Of a DNA stretch of 64,000 bases, positions 21,722-33,550 are shown one piece after another. Location of the stretch: contig NC_039482.1 of NCBI RefSeq assembly GCF_003590095.1, forward strand, positions 9,255,657 through 9,319,656. The letters run 5' to 3'. The notes under the pieces were generated by a model. The model did not search any database, had not been told where the DNA came from, and saw only the letters and a list, made by a program, of their open reading frames with translations. The translations under genes were made by a program, and so were the position numbers. Source of the DNA: Trichoplusia ni. Taxonomy: Eukaryota; Arthropoda; Insecta; Lepidoptera; Noctuidae. Numbering within the stretch: the first letter of the stretch is position 1; the number at the start of each line of letters is the position of its first letter.

Positions 21722-24700
21722 TTACTCCGTCGCTACATCGAGTGAGTGCTGCGCTATGACGCTCGCGTAGTAGTAGGCGGACTGGCGCGGAGTGCGCGTG
21801 CGCTTAGGATCGGTGAAGTCTACCTCGTACAAACCAAACTTGTACCTGAAAACAAAAGAGTATTAAATAAATGTTTAAATTAGTCGAGGCAGAAAATAAT
21901 CTGCTTTTTGTGGATTGGATTTAAAAAATACGTACGTATAGCCATCGTTCCATTGGAAGTTATCCATGAGGCTCCAGGCTGTGTAGTGAGTTACGTTCAC
22001 ACCATCATTGATCGCCAGTAACACCTGAAATGTTAAGAATTCAAAGCTTTATTTTTCCTAGACCTACTGTCGTGGTGGCGGTGGATTTTAATGCATGAGG
22101 TGAATGTTGGATCCCAAAAAAGGCAAAGGAAGAAGTCAAGAGTAATAAGCGAGGTGATCAATGTTCAAAACCGGAATATGGTACCCAATACGGAAAGATT
22201 CTTGGGCCCAGTCGTGTATATTTTTGAAAGCAAACTCGAAAGAGGATAAGCTCAGGCACTTCGTGTAGGACACGCAGCGCAAGTCACCGCTACAAAAACA
22301 TTGCATTTTTTAAAAGTCTTTTTGACCCCACCTGCTCCAAGTAATCCTTGTGATAACCAATTCTGCTAATATCCTCTAGGCCTGCATACGTAGAGAATCC
22401 ATTTTCGGCGATCACGTACTCTATGTCTCCATAATGTTCTTTCAACCAAACCAGAAGACGACGCATGCCTTCTGGGTACTTCTGCAAATTTCATAATATC
22501 TTTATGAGTCGGATTCATATTTTTAAAGTAAATAATCGCGAGTCGCGCTGTCAATCAATACGCATGAATAAGCCGTTATTCATTAAATAACTCCTGATTT
22601 TTTTAAAGCTTTGTTCAAAAGTCTACTTACCACCGACCCACTCGACGCTCCTACTTCCCTGTTTTCTGGCAACATCATGATACCTCCTATGTCTTCATCA
22701 TCTCCAATCGGAAAAGGCCCAAATGTCTCTCCCTCTTTTGCTTTGCGAACGAAACGAGTTGAGTAATGGTTCAAACAGTAGAAATCGTAAGTACCTGTTG
22801 GAATGCAATGAAGGTTGCAATCAAATTCAATTTAGTCACCAAAGCACTGGAACCTTGTCTGAATAAGAATAGATGTCAGAAGCGAACTACTAAGTTGGAC
22901 CAAGTTGGTGTTTAGTGACGTAAACAAAAAGTATTTAAAGGATATTTGCTTTACTATAGGCCTATGTTTTTTAATTATTTGCAGCAAAGAGTAGAAAAAA
23001 ATTACAAAACACAATTCTGCACCCACCTCGTACCAGATCCTTCTCTTCTTTTGTAAATGCTGGGAACTGAGACTTGGAGTATCCTTTTTTAAAACTGTTC
23101 TTTGCCATAACTTCCTCAATACCTGGTGGCCAGCCACCTTCCTTGGAGTAAATTGGATGAGAGTATCTACCTCCCTAGAAATAATAAAAGATTAAGATAA
23201 AAAATAATACAAAGATAACTTAGCGGTAACTGTATCCAGGGTCGAGAGACATTTCGGCAAAAAAATAATTAAATCTACTGGCTAAATTGTAGCTATCCAC
23301 TTAACCTAGAGTATATGCAAAATGCACCGTTTATTGCGATGGGGCACGACATTCTCGTTGAGGATTGGAAAGGTGCTCAGTATAGAAAATGAGACAGCAT
23401 CCACCACACTAGATGCTGTAAGAGAAACACGCATTTTTTTGGTTACACGGGAGAATTTTCATACACAATTTATAGGAGGTAAGGGTTGGTGTCAGACTCT
23501 TACTGACTAATACTGAACTTTCATGTAAAATCTCCTGCTTTTCATATTGCATTTCCGCAAGCCACTGCCTCTTTCTTAATTGCCATCAGCATTCGGCTCT
23601 TTAAGTTGATAAGCAGCCAAGCTAGAATTTTTATTGCTTGTAGCATTCAGGTAGCAGTCATTCACTTGATGGACCAAATTTGAGAACTTACAAGATTCTG
23701 TAAAGCTAGTTCTGCTAAATCTTTGTCATCTTCAGTGGCTGGTTCGATCCACACCCACATGTTTGCTAGGGACACCTTCCCTGAAAGTGTAAAATTTATT
23801 AGCTAACAGATTTTTGCACTAATAAGCTTATGGTTCCAAAATTTAGTTTTCAAAATAAAGCGTGCAGTTCAGTGGCATACACTCAAACAGTATAATTATT
23901 TATATACAGAACCAACTTTGTAAACACATACCCAAATCAAGTAATTTATAAACGACACACTAGTGACGTCACACATTTTTATAATATTGATATAAACACG
24001 ACAGCCAGTACAGCCGCTTAATGCCTTGAGATTGTAAATCTTGGGATTCCTTAATGAATTGTATACAAAGATTACATTAAATACTTTAATATGAATACGC
24101 GGTAGATAAGAGTATTTTGCTTCTTCTGAAAAAAAACTTAAAGCAAAACAAAAAAATGTATTTCGAGAACATTAAAAAAAAAAAGAAAAATCTACTTCCA
24201 TAATTTCACAAACATTCAAGTCATAAGGACAAAGACACCCAGCCTCAGGGTAAGCACTCAGATTCTTGTCCTACGCGGCACGTCGTGCAAAGAGGATCAG
24301 GCCAAGTAAAAAAAAACAAAATGTGTTACCATGATATTTCGGTTTGAATTCTTCATCGTAGATCCTCCAAGCCTTAGCATGAGCCATAAGGAGAACCTTA
24401 TTGCACATGTAAGACCCTATGTCTGGGTTCAAGATCCCAGGGGCAATAAGTCCAGTATTGTAAGCACCATCACACATAACTACGGGCTCGTTGAAGGTCA
24501 GCCAGAGCTTCACGCGATCACCGAACAGCGCGTATGCAACCCTCGCGTAGTCGGCGAACCAATCGACAATTAGGGGGTTAGTCCAACCACCTGGAAACAG
24601 AATTATTTTTTTGTACAGAATAGTGATCATAAGGAACCAAAAGAAAAAGCACAAGCCACCTACAAGACTGACGGAAAAGTTTTGGGATAATCTTCGCAAA

Positions 24701-26316
24701 TTTGACTCTAATTTTGAGAAGTAGTTTGTGCAGTCTAATCCTGTTTGAACATCTGTAAAACTCCTTACTAAGTTCCTGAACCGGCTGCGGCAAGTCCCAG
24801 TGATACAGAGTCACGAAGGGCTCGATGCCTCTCGCCAGGAGACCGTCGATCAGGCTGTTGTAGTACCTCACTCCGTCTTCACTGATGCGGTTGTTGAAAC
24901 CAGTCGGAAGAATACGGGACCAGGATAGGGAGAATCTGGAAGAATAAATCCGAAATGTAATTTAGACGTTATCTAGTCGATTTCGACGATACGCCCTTGG
25001 TTAGATAGATCAAAGAATTGTCGAAAAAATCCATTACAGATTTTCACGTAATAGTCCAGAGTTATTAGTAATAGTACACAAGTCTTGATCGCTACCTGTA
25101 AAAATGTAGTCCCAGTTCAGCAGCCATCTCGACATCTCTCTCCCAGTTATTGTAGGAGTCACAAGCGACGTCTCCATTGTCGTTGTTCGGGATTCTAGTC
25201 GGGTCTTCGTGGACAAACCGATCCCAAATGCTCTCGCCTTTATCTGTAGTACAGAGAAGAGGTATTCAGGGTGAAAAAAACTTATAGCCTACGGGAGATT
25301 TCGGTCCAAGGTCGAAATTTTGGACACAAGATTTGGTTTGCGTATGCTTAAAACTTCATGGGGGCTAAAAGTGCTAGTGTGGTGTTAAACTTACCAGTGG
25401 CATTCCAGCCTCCTTCGATTTGGTATGAGGCTGTGGCGGCTCCGAACTTGAATCCCAGTGGAAAGGTCCGGTTAGAGGCTGTACAGGACACAGCCAGTAA
25501 GGCGCTGAAGACATTCAAAATCAAGATCAAATCCATTTAGACGAATAAATTATATAGACAGCATGGCTGGGAAGAAGAAACAACGCAACAGAGTCCAATG
25601 CACGTTGTCGCTTTTTAAAGTATTGTTCAAAATTGTATCATAATTTTCTTATTAAGGAAACGCTGCAAAACAGTAAAGAGGTATGACTAGAACGAGGTCA
25701 GCAGTACGACCCGTCAACACAGGCAACACCCGTTCACGAGCATGATGCAAAGGTCAGCGAAAGAAAGGGAACATGACGTAACTGCTACCAAAGTAAAAAT
25801 AATACCTTAAATACTGGCTTACTGCACGGTCCTTTTATTAATTTAATTCAAAGATACCGATCAGTCCAGCGCAAATAAAATTGTTTGTTAATTATATTTT
25901 TGAGCCGTTTGGGGTAGAAACGTTCGAGACATGGGGACCAGGTGCACGAGTTCTTTATAAAGAACTCGCAAAGCGTTTGGTCGACTCTACCTATGTTCAG
26001 AAGGCTGGTCTATATTTTGCCCAAAGAATTAACATTGCCATACAACGTGGCAATGCAGCCAGTCTTCTCGGCACGATTCCCGACTTAGGCAGGGATGAAG
26101 ATGTCTTTTTTGACGCTTTGTAAATAATGTATATTTATCATTTTATATTGATATAGTTTTAAAAATGTAAATTAAATATTACTTAGTCTAATTTATTGTA
26201 AAAATCTTTTACAAAATAAAAAGATAAATTAAATTTTAAATGAAAATTGATTGTTTATTAGTTTATTCATATTACTATTTCTCTTACCTTAAGAGTACTG
26301 CTTGCAACCAACCCAT
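21722..26316 (-). CDS. GH1 beta-glucosidase-like gene D, complete, atypical active-site loop
   Basis: Exons on the minus strand, 5' to 3': 26288-26316, 25395-25504, 25096-25243, 24769-24935, 24330-24590, 23692-23780, 23027-23174, 22631-22794, 22332-22481, 21936-22024, 21722-21845, giving 492 residues with no stop. Exon 1 reads MGWLQAVLL and joins ALLAVSCTAS as signal peptide. An alternative start is an ATG at 25536 in frame just before exon 2 (MDLILILNVF), but its TTCAG matches an acceptor and exon 1 is conserved with gene E. Acid/base Glu is in LTFNEP and the nucleophile Glu in VIAENG (paralogs mostly have ITENG). The glycone-binding motif reads NFQW, not NFEW, and a conserved Trp at the end of exon 8 is Gly. 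The protein ends DVATE. It should be a secreted glycosidase whose substrate preference may be changed. Closest relative in the window is E. Confidence 0.9.
25881..26123 (+). mobile_element. Non-LTR retrotransposon ORF fragment in intron 1 of gene D
   Basis: An 80-codon frame, antisense to D, with VETFETWGP near the start and AQRINIAIQRGNAASLLGT near the middle. This Q-R-G-N-A-A-S-x-x-G-T pattern is one I recognise from the C-terminal end of reverse-transcriptase ORFs in invertebrate genomes. It is followed by a stop at 26121 and an A/T-rich region with AATAAA. The exact family is unknown to me. A 5'-truncated insertion is the simplest reading. Confidence 0.5.
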
Positions 26317-27480
26317 GACGCACAATAACAGATCATAACTACTTTTTTATCTCTATAGTATGAGCTTGACTTTAGTCGTGACACGGTGTTGGCGGATTAA
26401 GACAAATAAATATAATAAAATTGGCTGTACAATGTAGAGGATACTTGCTGCGTGAACGTTACTTACTTTGGTCCGTCTGTCTTCATGTATGTTGTCTCAT
26501 ATAGACAAAGTAAACACTACGAATCAATTACGCCTAGTAGTAACGACGTCCTCTTGACAGAAAAAAAACTGTTTGTATAATACATAAACGAATTTGCAAA
26601 CCTAGGGAGAAGACTAGGCTGAATTTTTTTAATAGGACAAAGTAATTTAGGAAAAGAACCAGCCTAAAAACTATTACCAACCATTACCAGTAGCTATACT
26701 TTAAAGATTATTGAATTGTCTAATACTAAATTCATACCATCGCGATCACGAAGACAAAGTCACGGGCAATAGCTAGTCATTGACAATTTGTAAAGAAACA
26801 TCGTCATGTTTGATGGATCATGTTTTTAATTTCACTTTTGTTAAACGACTGACACCTGTCTAAATAATCAAGTTACTAAGTCTATATTAGCAGAGAGCGG
26901 CCCGACTCTACATGACGGAGCTATTGATATCCCATTCATGATTAACTAATAAAAATATTGTCAGAAAATTTGTGAACTAAAAAAGTGTTAGAACCCGGCA
27001 TGATGCAGGCTTTCTAGTGCTATTGATTCTCGAGACTCTAGAGACTTCTAGAGACTCTCAGACAGACGTACACAAAGCGGAGCCGCTGAAAACAGACTAG
27101 ATTATTAGTAAAGCAGATTATTTTTTGTTCCCCCCATTTGTAACTTTTGATTAATTTCGTTTTGGGTTTGGACAGTCATTCATTTCGCTAGAACGCATCG
27201 AGCTTAAGTGCTACTTGCTTTTTGCCGGTTATAATTGTTGATCCTGGTTTACAGGTGCAGCAAAAAAGAAAACTCTCAAATATCTATAAAAAAAATATTA
27301 TAATTTATCAATAGTGAATCTAAATCATTGTGATTTTTGTTGTCAGCGACCTACCATTAGTGTTGCCGTTGTTGAAGAGAGATGCCGCTACGTGAAGTAG
27401 TACGTATGCTATCTCACTTTGACGACCGTAATATTTTGCTTTAGGAAGTCGTGGTAGGTCCATAGTATGTGTTTTCATGT
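26317..27480. other. Intergenic region between D (5') and E (3')
   Basis: The first 120 bp upstream of D exon 1 align with the E promoter region, including ATCCGCCAACACCG versus ATCCGTTAAAAGCG and a TATAG versus TATAA site. The segment 26852-26914 resembles 48459-48522. No gene or clear transposon end is seen in the rest. Confidence 0.5.
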
Positions 27481-30400
27481 TTACTCTGTCGATACATCGA
27501 GTGAGTGCTGCGCTATGACGCTCGCGTAGTAGTAGGCGGACTGGCGCGGAGTGCGCGTGCGCTTAGGATCGGTGAAGTCTACCTCGTACAAACCAAACTT
27601 GGGGCTGAAATATTGAATGTAATTTTAAACGCCTGCACAAAACTGATAAAAAATAATTAATATTAAGGCTTTGCTTTGTATAAGTACGTATATTCTTTCT
27701 TTATCATAAAGCAAACATTATAAACACATATTGCAATTTTTTTAATGAAATAAAAAGTGGTCCGGACTGCTATGGATAAAAGAGGGTTGCTATCCTCGAC
27801 TCGTTGGACTAATGTTGGAAGTAACTTAAAAGCCCAGTAACCTGGAGCGAGTTGAAGAGAAAAAATCACCAGAGTGTGTAGAAACAACTCATATATTTTA
27901 AAGGATTGTATAAAGAAAAGAATACGTACGCGTATCCATCGACCCATTCGAAGTTATCCATGAGACTCCATGCAGTATAGTGAGTTACGTTCACTCCGTC
28001 ATTGATGGCAAGTAATATCTGGAATTTTAAGTAGGTTTCGGTTCATTCTAGTTCATCATTATTTTGGAAACTAGAGCTCAATATCCCCTCACCTGTTCCA
28101 AGTATTCCTTGTGATAATTAACTCTGTTACTATCTTCCAGACCTCCATACGTCGGGAATCCGTTCTCAGCGATCACGAACTCTATGTCACCGTACTGTTC
28201 CCTTAACCAAACTAATATATGACGCATACCTTCGGGATACACCTGGAAATTAAAGAAGGAGCAAACATCATCCAATAAAATATCTTGTATCAAAAAATTG
28301 ATCCGAACACATTTAGAAAAATAAGAATGACTGAAGTATTGATTTATGTTACGCAAAAACCACTAAACGGATGTAGACGACTTGATACACAGATAATTTA
28401 TATCTTGGAAGTTATTTCAAGATAATCGGGAATGAAATCGGGATTAAAATTCAGGATTATGTTACCGTAGGATCATTTTTATTTGTATCGGCAACAGCTG
28501 GCAACAAAATAAGTATTTCCTTACCACGGACCAAGACGTGGCTCCGATTTCTCTCCCTTCGGGTAAAATGCTGATTGCATCCAGATCTTCAGCATCTCCC
28601 ATCGGGAAGGCCGTGAACGTCTCCCCCTCTTTTGCTTTGCGAATATGCCGAGTTGTGTAATGATTGAAGGCGTAGAAATCGTAGGTTCCTATAGATAAGC
28701 TTCCATTAATATTAAGGTTAGATACATTTTATTTGGTGTTGCCACCATCACTAATTAATGCGAAGCTGTTGCAATTTTTGAGGCAAGACCTAGCACTATG
28801 AGGCGGGATCGCGCTTTCATATCTCTCACGATTTACTTTAGGGGATGATATTCCGACTCCAGGATATACAATAAATATGTTATCTAAAATTAAAGAATAA
28901 GAAGCAAGAAAGATATCGCTGAACACACCTCTGACCAGATCCTTCTCTTCTTGTGTGAATGCTGGGAACTGAGACTTGGAATACCCTCTTTTAAAACTAT
29001 TTTCTGCCATAACTTCCTCAATACCTGGTGGCCAACCTCCTTCCTTGGAGTAAATTGGATGAGAGTATCTACCTCCCTAGAAATTATTAGCATTTGTTGT
29101 AAAAATGACGGCGAAAATTTAAAAATGTGTAAAAAATTGAAATCTCGTTTTGTCTTGCAAGTGATGGCTGTACATTTTGGATTGAAATGGCGCTACATTA
29201 TGCTTTCAGAAAATAGCAACAAGCTGCTTTTAAAGCCTTTATGTCTTGTAGGATGATTAAAAGATGTCTAAAGATGAGAAATATTTATAATTACAAAATT
29301 CTGTAAAGCTAGTTCCGCAAGATCCTTGTACTCATCACTGGCTGGTTCGAACCACACTAAATTGTTTGTTATCGACACCTTGCCTGAAAAAGAAAACAAT
29401 TTAGTAAGCTTTTGTTGATGCTGAGCGATTGAGGAGATTCCTTCTCATGCTGGTACGGTACACGGTGCTCGTATCACAAGCTCCTATTATGTTTTTCCAG
29501 CCAAAGAAAGGAGTGTATTTATATTAGTGGTGGACCAAAACCTGCAATGGAGCTGCTGCAATGCACTAGGCTCGTCTCTTTCGAAGTATAAGCTATTGGA
29601 GGGTTTTCACCCGTTAATACTTTAAAGGCGCTTCTATAAAATTCTATTCGTCAAAAAGTTTGGTTAGCTTTGACGTGTAATTTTAACACTAGCTGTCTCA
29701 GGAAAAAATTGTTTCACCATACAAATCAGTTTTAGGGAACAAGAAAGGGTATGAAAAATAGAAGTATTCCGATTTTCAAACCTACCGAATACCCGACCGA
29801 TTCTTATAAAATGTTGTGTACACATTTTATAAGAATCGGTCGAGCCGTTACGGAGGAATTCAATTTTGTACATTCGCTATATGATAATTTTATACACTAG
29901 GTATTGGCAATAAACAATAATCACATCACACAAACAATTTATGACATTGTGATTACGTTTACTGTTTTATGACAATTATAAAGGTTACATCATTCATTTA
30001 TATAACACTTTGTAATTTATTATTGTATTATTTACAAGATATAAACATGCGTATTAACAATAAAGTTTGGATTAACTTGTTTGCACATGAGGTGACGATG
30101 ACGATTGTGTTCCTATCAAAACTCCACGTGTCCATAGTGCCCACAGACATTATTAATGTTCGATCTTGGTTATCAAAATATCGGCTACTGAAAATTCCCA
30201 ATGCACAGTGAATGAACGGGATCAATTTTTAAATAATTTTCGAAAGCGCTATATATGTCACAAAATACTTGCGTGAAATACGTGCTGTGATTGTACGACT
30301 ACTGTGCAAATGTTCATAAGCTAGAGTAAGGCTAAATTCAGACTTTTCCGTAGGATAATAGAGAGAAAACTCAAGAGTCTTCGGAGTTGTATTTCGAAAA

Positions 30401-32295
30401 AAAATGCACTCTTACCATGATATCTCGGCTTGAATTCCTTATCATAGATCCTCCAAGCTTTAGCGTGCGCCAGGAGGAGAATCTTATTGCACACGTAAGG
30501 AGCTATTTCGGAATTTTTAATCCCGGGAGCATATGACCCAGTGTTGTAACTGGCATCACAAACCATAATCGGTTCGTTGATGGTGTTCCATAGCTTGACG
30601 CGATCACCGAAGAGTGTGTACACAACCCTCGCATATTCAGCGAACCACTCGGCAATGAGGGGGTTTGTCCAACCACCTGAAAGTGGACAGAAACTTTATT
30701 GGTTTTCAGGTCTCCTTCCCAAAGGGTAAAAACGGAACCCTGATACAGAGGGACCGCTATCTGTTCGTTTTTCTACAGACTGTATAGGAACTGCAATAGC
30801 CAGACAGTTCAGATGATGAATTTTCGTTGCCTCTCTAAACACAAAAAAAATCGTGTTTAACACTTTTTAGACGAGTATACAAAAAAAATTTTGTAGGTTT
30901 CAAAATCCCTCAAATTTATTTATTCCCCAATCGATTTACTTTTAACTTTTTTACCCCTTTAACCATGAGTCCGGTTTACACCTGAACCGTTTTCTGGTTC
31001 ACTAAAATAAATAAACATCGTAATTACAGGGAGTTATCTGGAGTGGCAAAAACGTCCTTACTAAGTTCCTGTATGGGCTGCGGCAGGTCCCAGTGGTACA
31101 GAGTCACGAAGGGCTCGATGCCTCTCGCCAGGAGACCGTCGATCAGGCTGTTGTAGTATCTCACTCCGTCTTCACTGATGCGTTTGTTGAAACCAGTCGG
31201 AAGAATACGGGACCAGGATAGGGAGAATCTGGAACAATTACAATTGGTTCGATTTTTATTCGGGGATTGTGTGATATTTCGTTCACTACGAGTTATGAGT
31301 ATCATGCCGCGAAGACCTCAAAATAAAAAAAGGAATAAGAACAGGGGAATTATGATGGTGTGTCAGGATTGAAAGCCCTTTAGGATCGAATACAATTGGA
31401 TACAATCGGCTGCTTTTCGTAAAAAGTCCAATATCTACCTATAAAAGTGTAATCCTAGTTCCGCAGCCATCTCGACGTCTCTCTCCCAGTTATTATATGA
31501 ATCGCAGGCGACGTCTCCATTGTCGTTGTTCGGGATTCTAGTCGGGTCTTCATGGACGAACCGATCCCAAATGCTCACGCCTTTGTCTATAGTACAGAGA
31601 ATTATGATAGTTGTAGAAAGATTTACATCAGATACTACTTTTTTAACAATTGTTACTCACCAGTGGCATTCCAGCCTCCTTCGATTTGGTATGAGGCTGT
31701 GGCGGCTCCGAACTTGAACCCTGGCGGGAAGGACACGGGGACCAGTTAGAGGCTGTACAGGACACGGCCAGTACGGCGCTGTGTAGGTAATATAAATAGA
31801 TTAGAATTTTCGAATTGCTTATTCTAGTCCCGGGTGCCTGAGATCCGCCTCAAAAAATGTCAAGATATGTATCCGATGGGAATCCCCGTTTCTGTCTTCT
31901 CGTTAGTGAGGTTCCTGAGATGGATTCCTAAATATTTAATCACGGTTGACTCCTGCGTATGTACAGTACATGATCAGTTGGGCAATCCCAATAAATACGC
32001 GTGAGTAAACCGTAATAAAATATTTGCCCACGGTAAACTCAGACAATATTTACTTTATTTCAGAAACAGGTTATTTTTAAAATTTTCAAATTCACTTTGA
32101 AAATTAACCCTGTTTACTGAAATTCCTGGTGACATCATGTAGTATTAAATAGGTTATTTGCTTGAAATGATTTAAGAAGGTAGCCAGCTTCACGCTCTCT
32201 GATAATGACAAGCATCTTCCAAACTCTTGCCGTTTCTTTTGCCACTTATTATTTGTTTAGCCTTACCTTATAAGCACAGCTTGCAACCAACCCAT
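27481..32295 (-). pseudogene. GH1 beta-glucosidase-like gene E, frame broken in exon 2
   Basis: Exons 5' to 3': 32267-32295, 31661-31778, 31439-31586, 31062-31228, 30416-30676, 29295-29383, 28929-29076, 28525-28688, 28093-28242, 27930-28018, 27481-27604. All splice sites are GT-AG and all other exons are open, with NEP in INEPIM, nucleophile in VIAENG and a normal NFEWVDGY. Exon 2 is 118 nt where B and D have 110. The extra 8 bases, just after the signal peptide codons, shift the frame, and translation from MGWLQAVLI ends at a TGA in exon 3 (31575-31577) after 52 codons. In the frame that would keep the enzyme, a TAA lies upstream with no ATG after it. It would otherwise encode a secreted beta-glycosidase ending DVSTE. 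A young pseudogene, a null allele or an assembly error are all possible. Confidence 0.85.
29795..29841. repeat. Perfect 20-bp inverted repeat (hairpin)
   Basis: GACCGATTCTTATAAAATGT, a 7-nt loop, then its exact reverse complement. It lies in intron 5 of gene E. Flanking bases resemble RTE-like tails (GAGCCGTTACGGAGGAATTC), so it may be two opposed fragments of such a tail. Confidence 0.85.
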
Positions 32296-32302
32296 GTTAA
32301 AC

Positions 32303-32336
32303 ACTGAAAGATCCTTATCATCAATTAGTTTTTATA
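32303..32336 (-). promoter_or_regulatory. TATA box and initiator of gene E
   Basis: On the minus strand TATAAAAAC (32336 to 32328) precedes the arthropod initiator TCAGT (32307 to 32303). The A of the initiator is 31 nt from the first T of the TATA box, the canonical spacing. The ATG at 32295 follows after about 10 nt. Gene D has the homologous region at 26317-26420 but with a weaker match (GATAAAAAAG) and no clear TCAGT. Confidence 0.65.
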
Positions 32337-32653
32337 GTATTGATTAGCCTTTGATCGTAGCTATCGCTTTTAACGGATTAAGAAGTAAATTGAAAATTTA
32401 TAGTTTTGTTAGCATATCAGATAATCATTGATAGTTTGTTTATTTAAAGATTATGATAAGTTTAAAGATTATGTAGGCATTTATTTTATTCTACTTATCC
32501 CTCATGTTGGAGAAAATATGAGCATATGTATTTCATTTAAACCTTATAGGCGGGACTGTTAGCCGTATATGCAAATATGCATGCAAAACAAATAGGTACA
32601 GTTTTCCACTTCATTGTAAATCTTGGTTTCTTAGGTTTACGCGAATGTTAGAC

Positions 32654-32821
32654 ATTGAAATGAAACTACTTTTACGGATTTTATAGCGGTTTAATTTTTG
32701 ATTTTAGTTCCCGACGTTTCGACACCTTTGCAGGTATCATGGTCACGGGCAGACTGAAATCAAACAACTAAAATGAAAAATTAAACCGCGATAAAATCCG
32801 AAAAAGTATTTTCATTTCAAT
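32654..32821. mobile_element. Fold-back MITE, 168 bp
   Basis: Two 56-bp arms, 32654-32709 and 32766-32821, are reverse complements with four mismatches. The centre contains CCCGACGTTTCGACACC and ATCATGGTCACGGGC, sequence I recognise as common in lepidopteran non-autonomous elements. It is non-coding and lies between genes E and F. No target duplication is evident. Confidence 0.75.
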
Positions 32822-33550
32822 TGTAAATCTTTAAAGTCATACTACCTTTCGTGAGTATTTATCGAGATTGTAAGACCAGTTTCGGTCGTTAGGAGTCCTT
32901 AATCATGAGCTGACGCGACATAGGGGTGGCAAGTCTAACTGATGTAGTTATATCATTAATAACAGTTATTCTGAACTGGTACAAATAAAAATTGGCGAGC
33001 AAAGTCTGATTTACGTAGTCATCACTAGTGGTATACAATGTGGGCCTTCTTGTTTATGCTCAGGTATAAACATGATAAAGATAAAAATAACGTGGACACG
33101 TTAGAAGACTAATTAAACATTTATTTGTATATTCTTTTACGGCTGCGTCTTATTGTTGTTCTTTTCTTTTGATTTGTGTGCTATATAACATGCAGATGCA
33201 ACGTGTCAGAGTTTCGAAACTACTCGTGGACCTTCAAGTATTTCTCAAGATGGGAATAGATAGAAATTTCGAGATATTGTAAAGGGTTTATAAACCTGCA
33301 GAGTAAAAAGGTGAAAATAACAATTTAACAAATGCTTCATAAGTTTATTTTATTAAAATGTTGGTACATATTTTGGACGTTTTACATTTTCACAGAACTA
33401 ACCTGATAAATCAAGGTTTTGTCAAATTATACCTTTCTGAACATCAGAAAGGACAATGATACGTATTATTACAACTGGACTTTGTCTTTAAATAATATAT
33501 CTACATCTTTTCAATACATTTTTAAGACAAATATAATGATATGAATAGAA

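Noticed and set aside
25505..25536. Precise loss of intron 1 in gene D (ATG at 25536 reads MDLILILNVF straight into exon 2)
   Set aside because: A 29-nt exon conserved with gene E was found at 26288-26316, and the bases before exon 2 end in a normal TTCAG acceptor. The open reading upstream is most simply chance. It is kept only as an alternative start.
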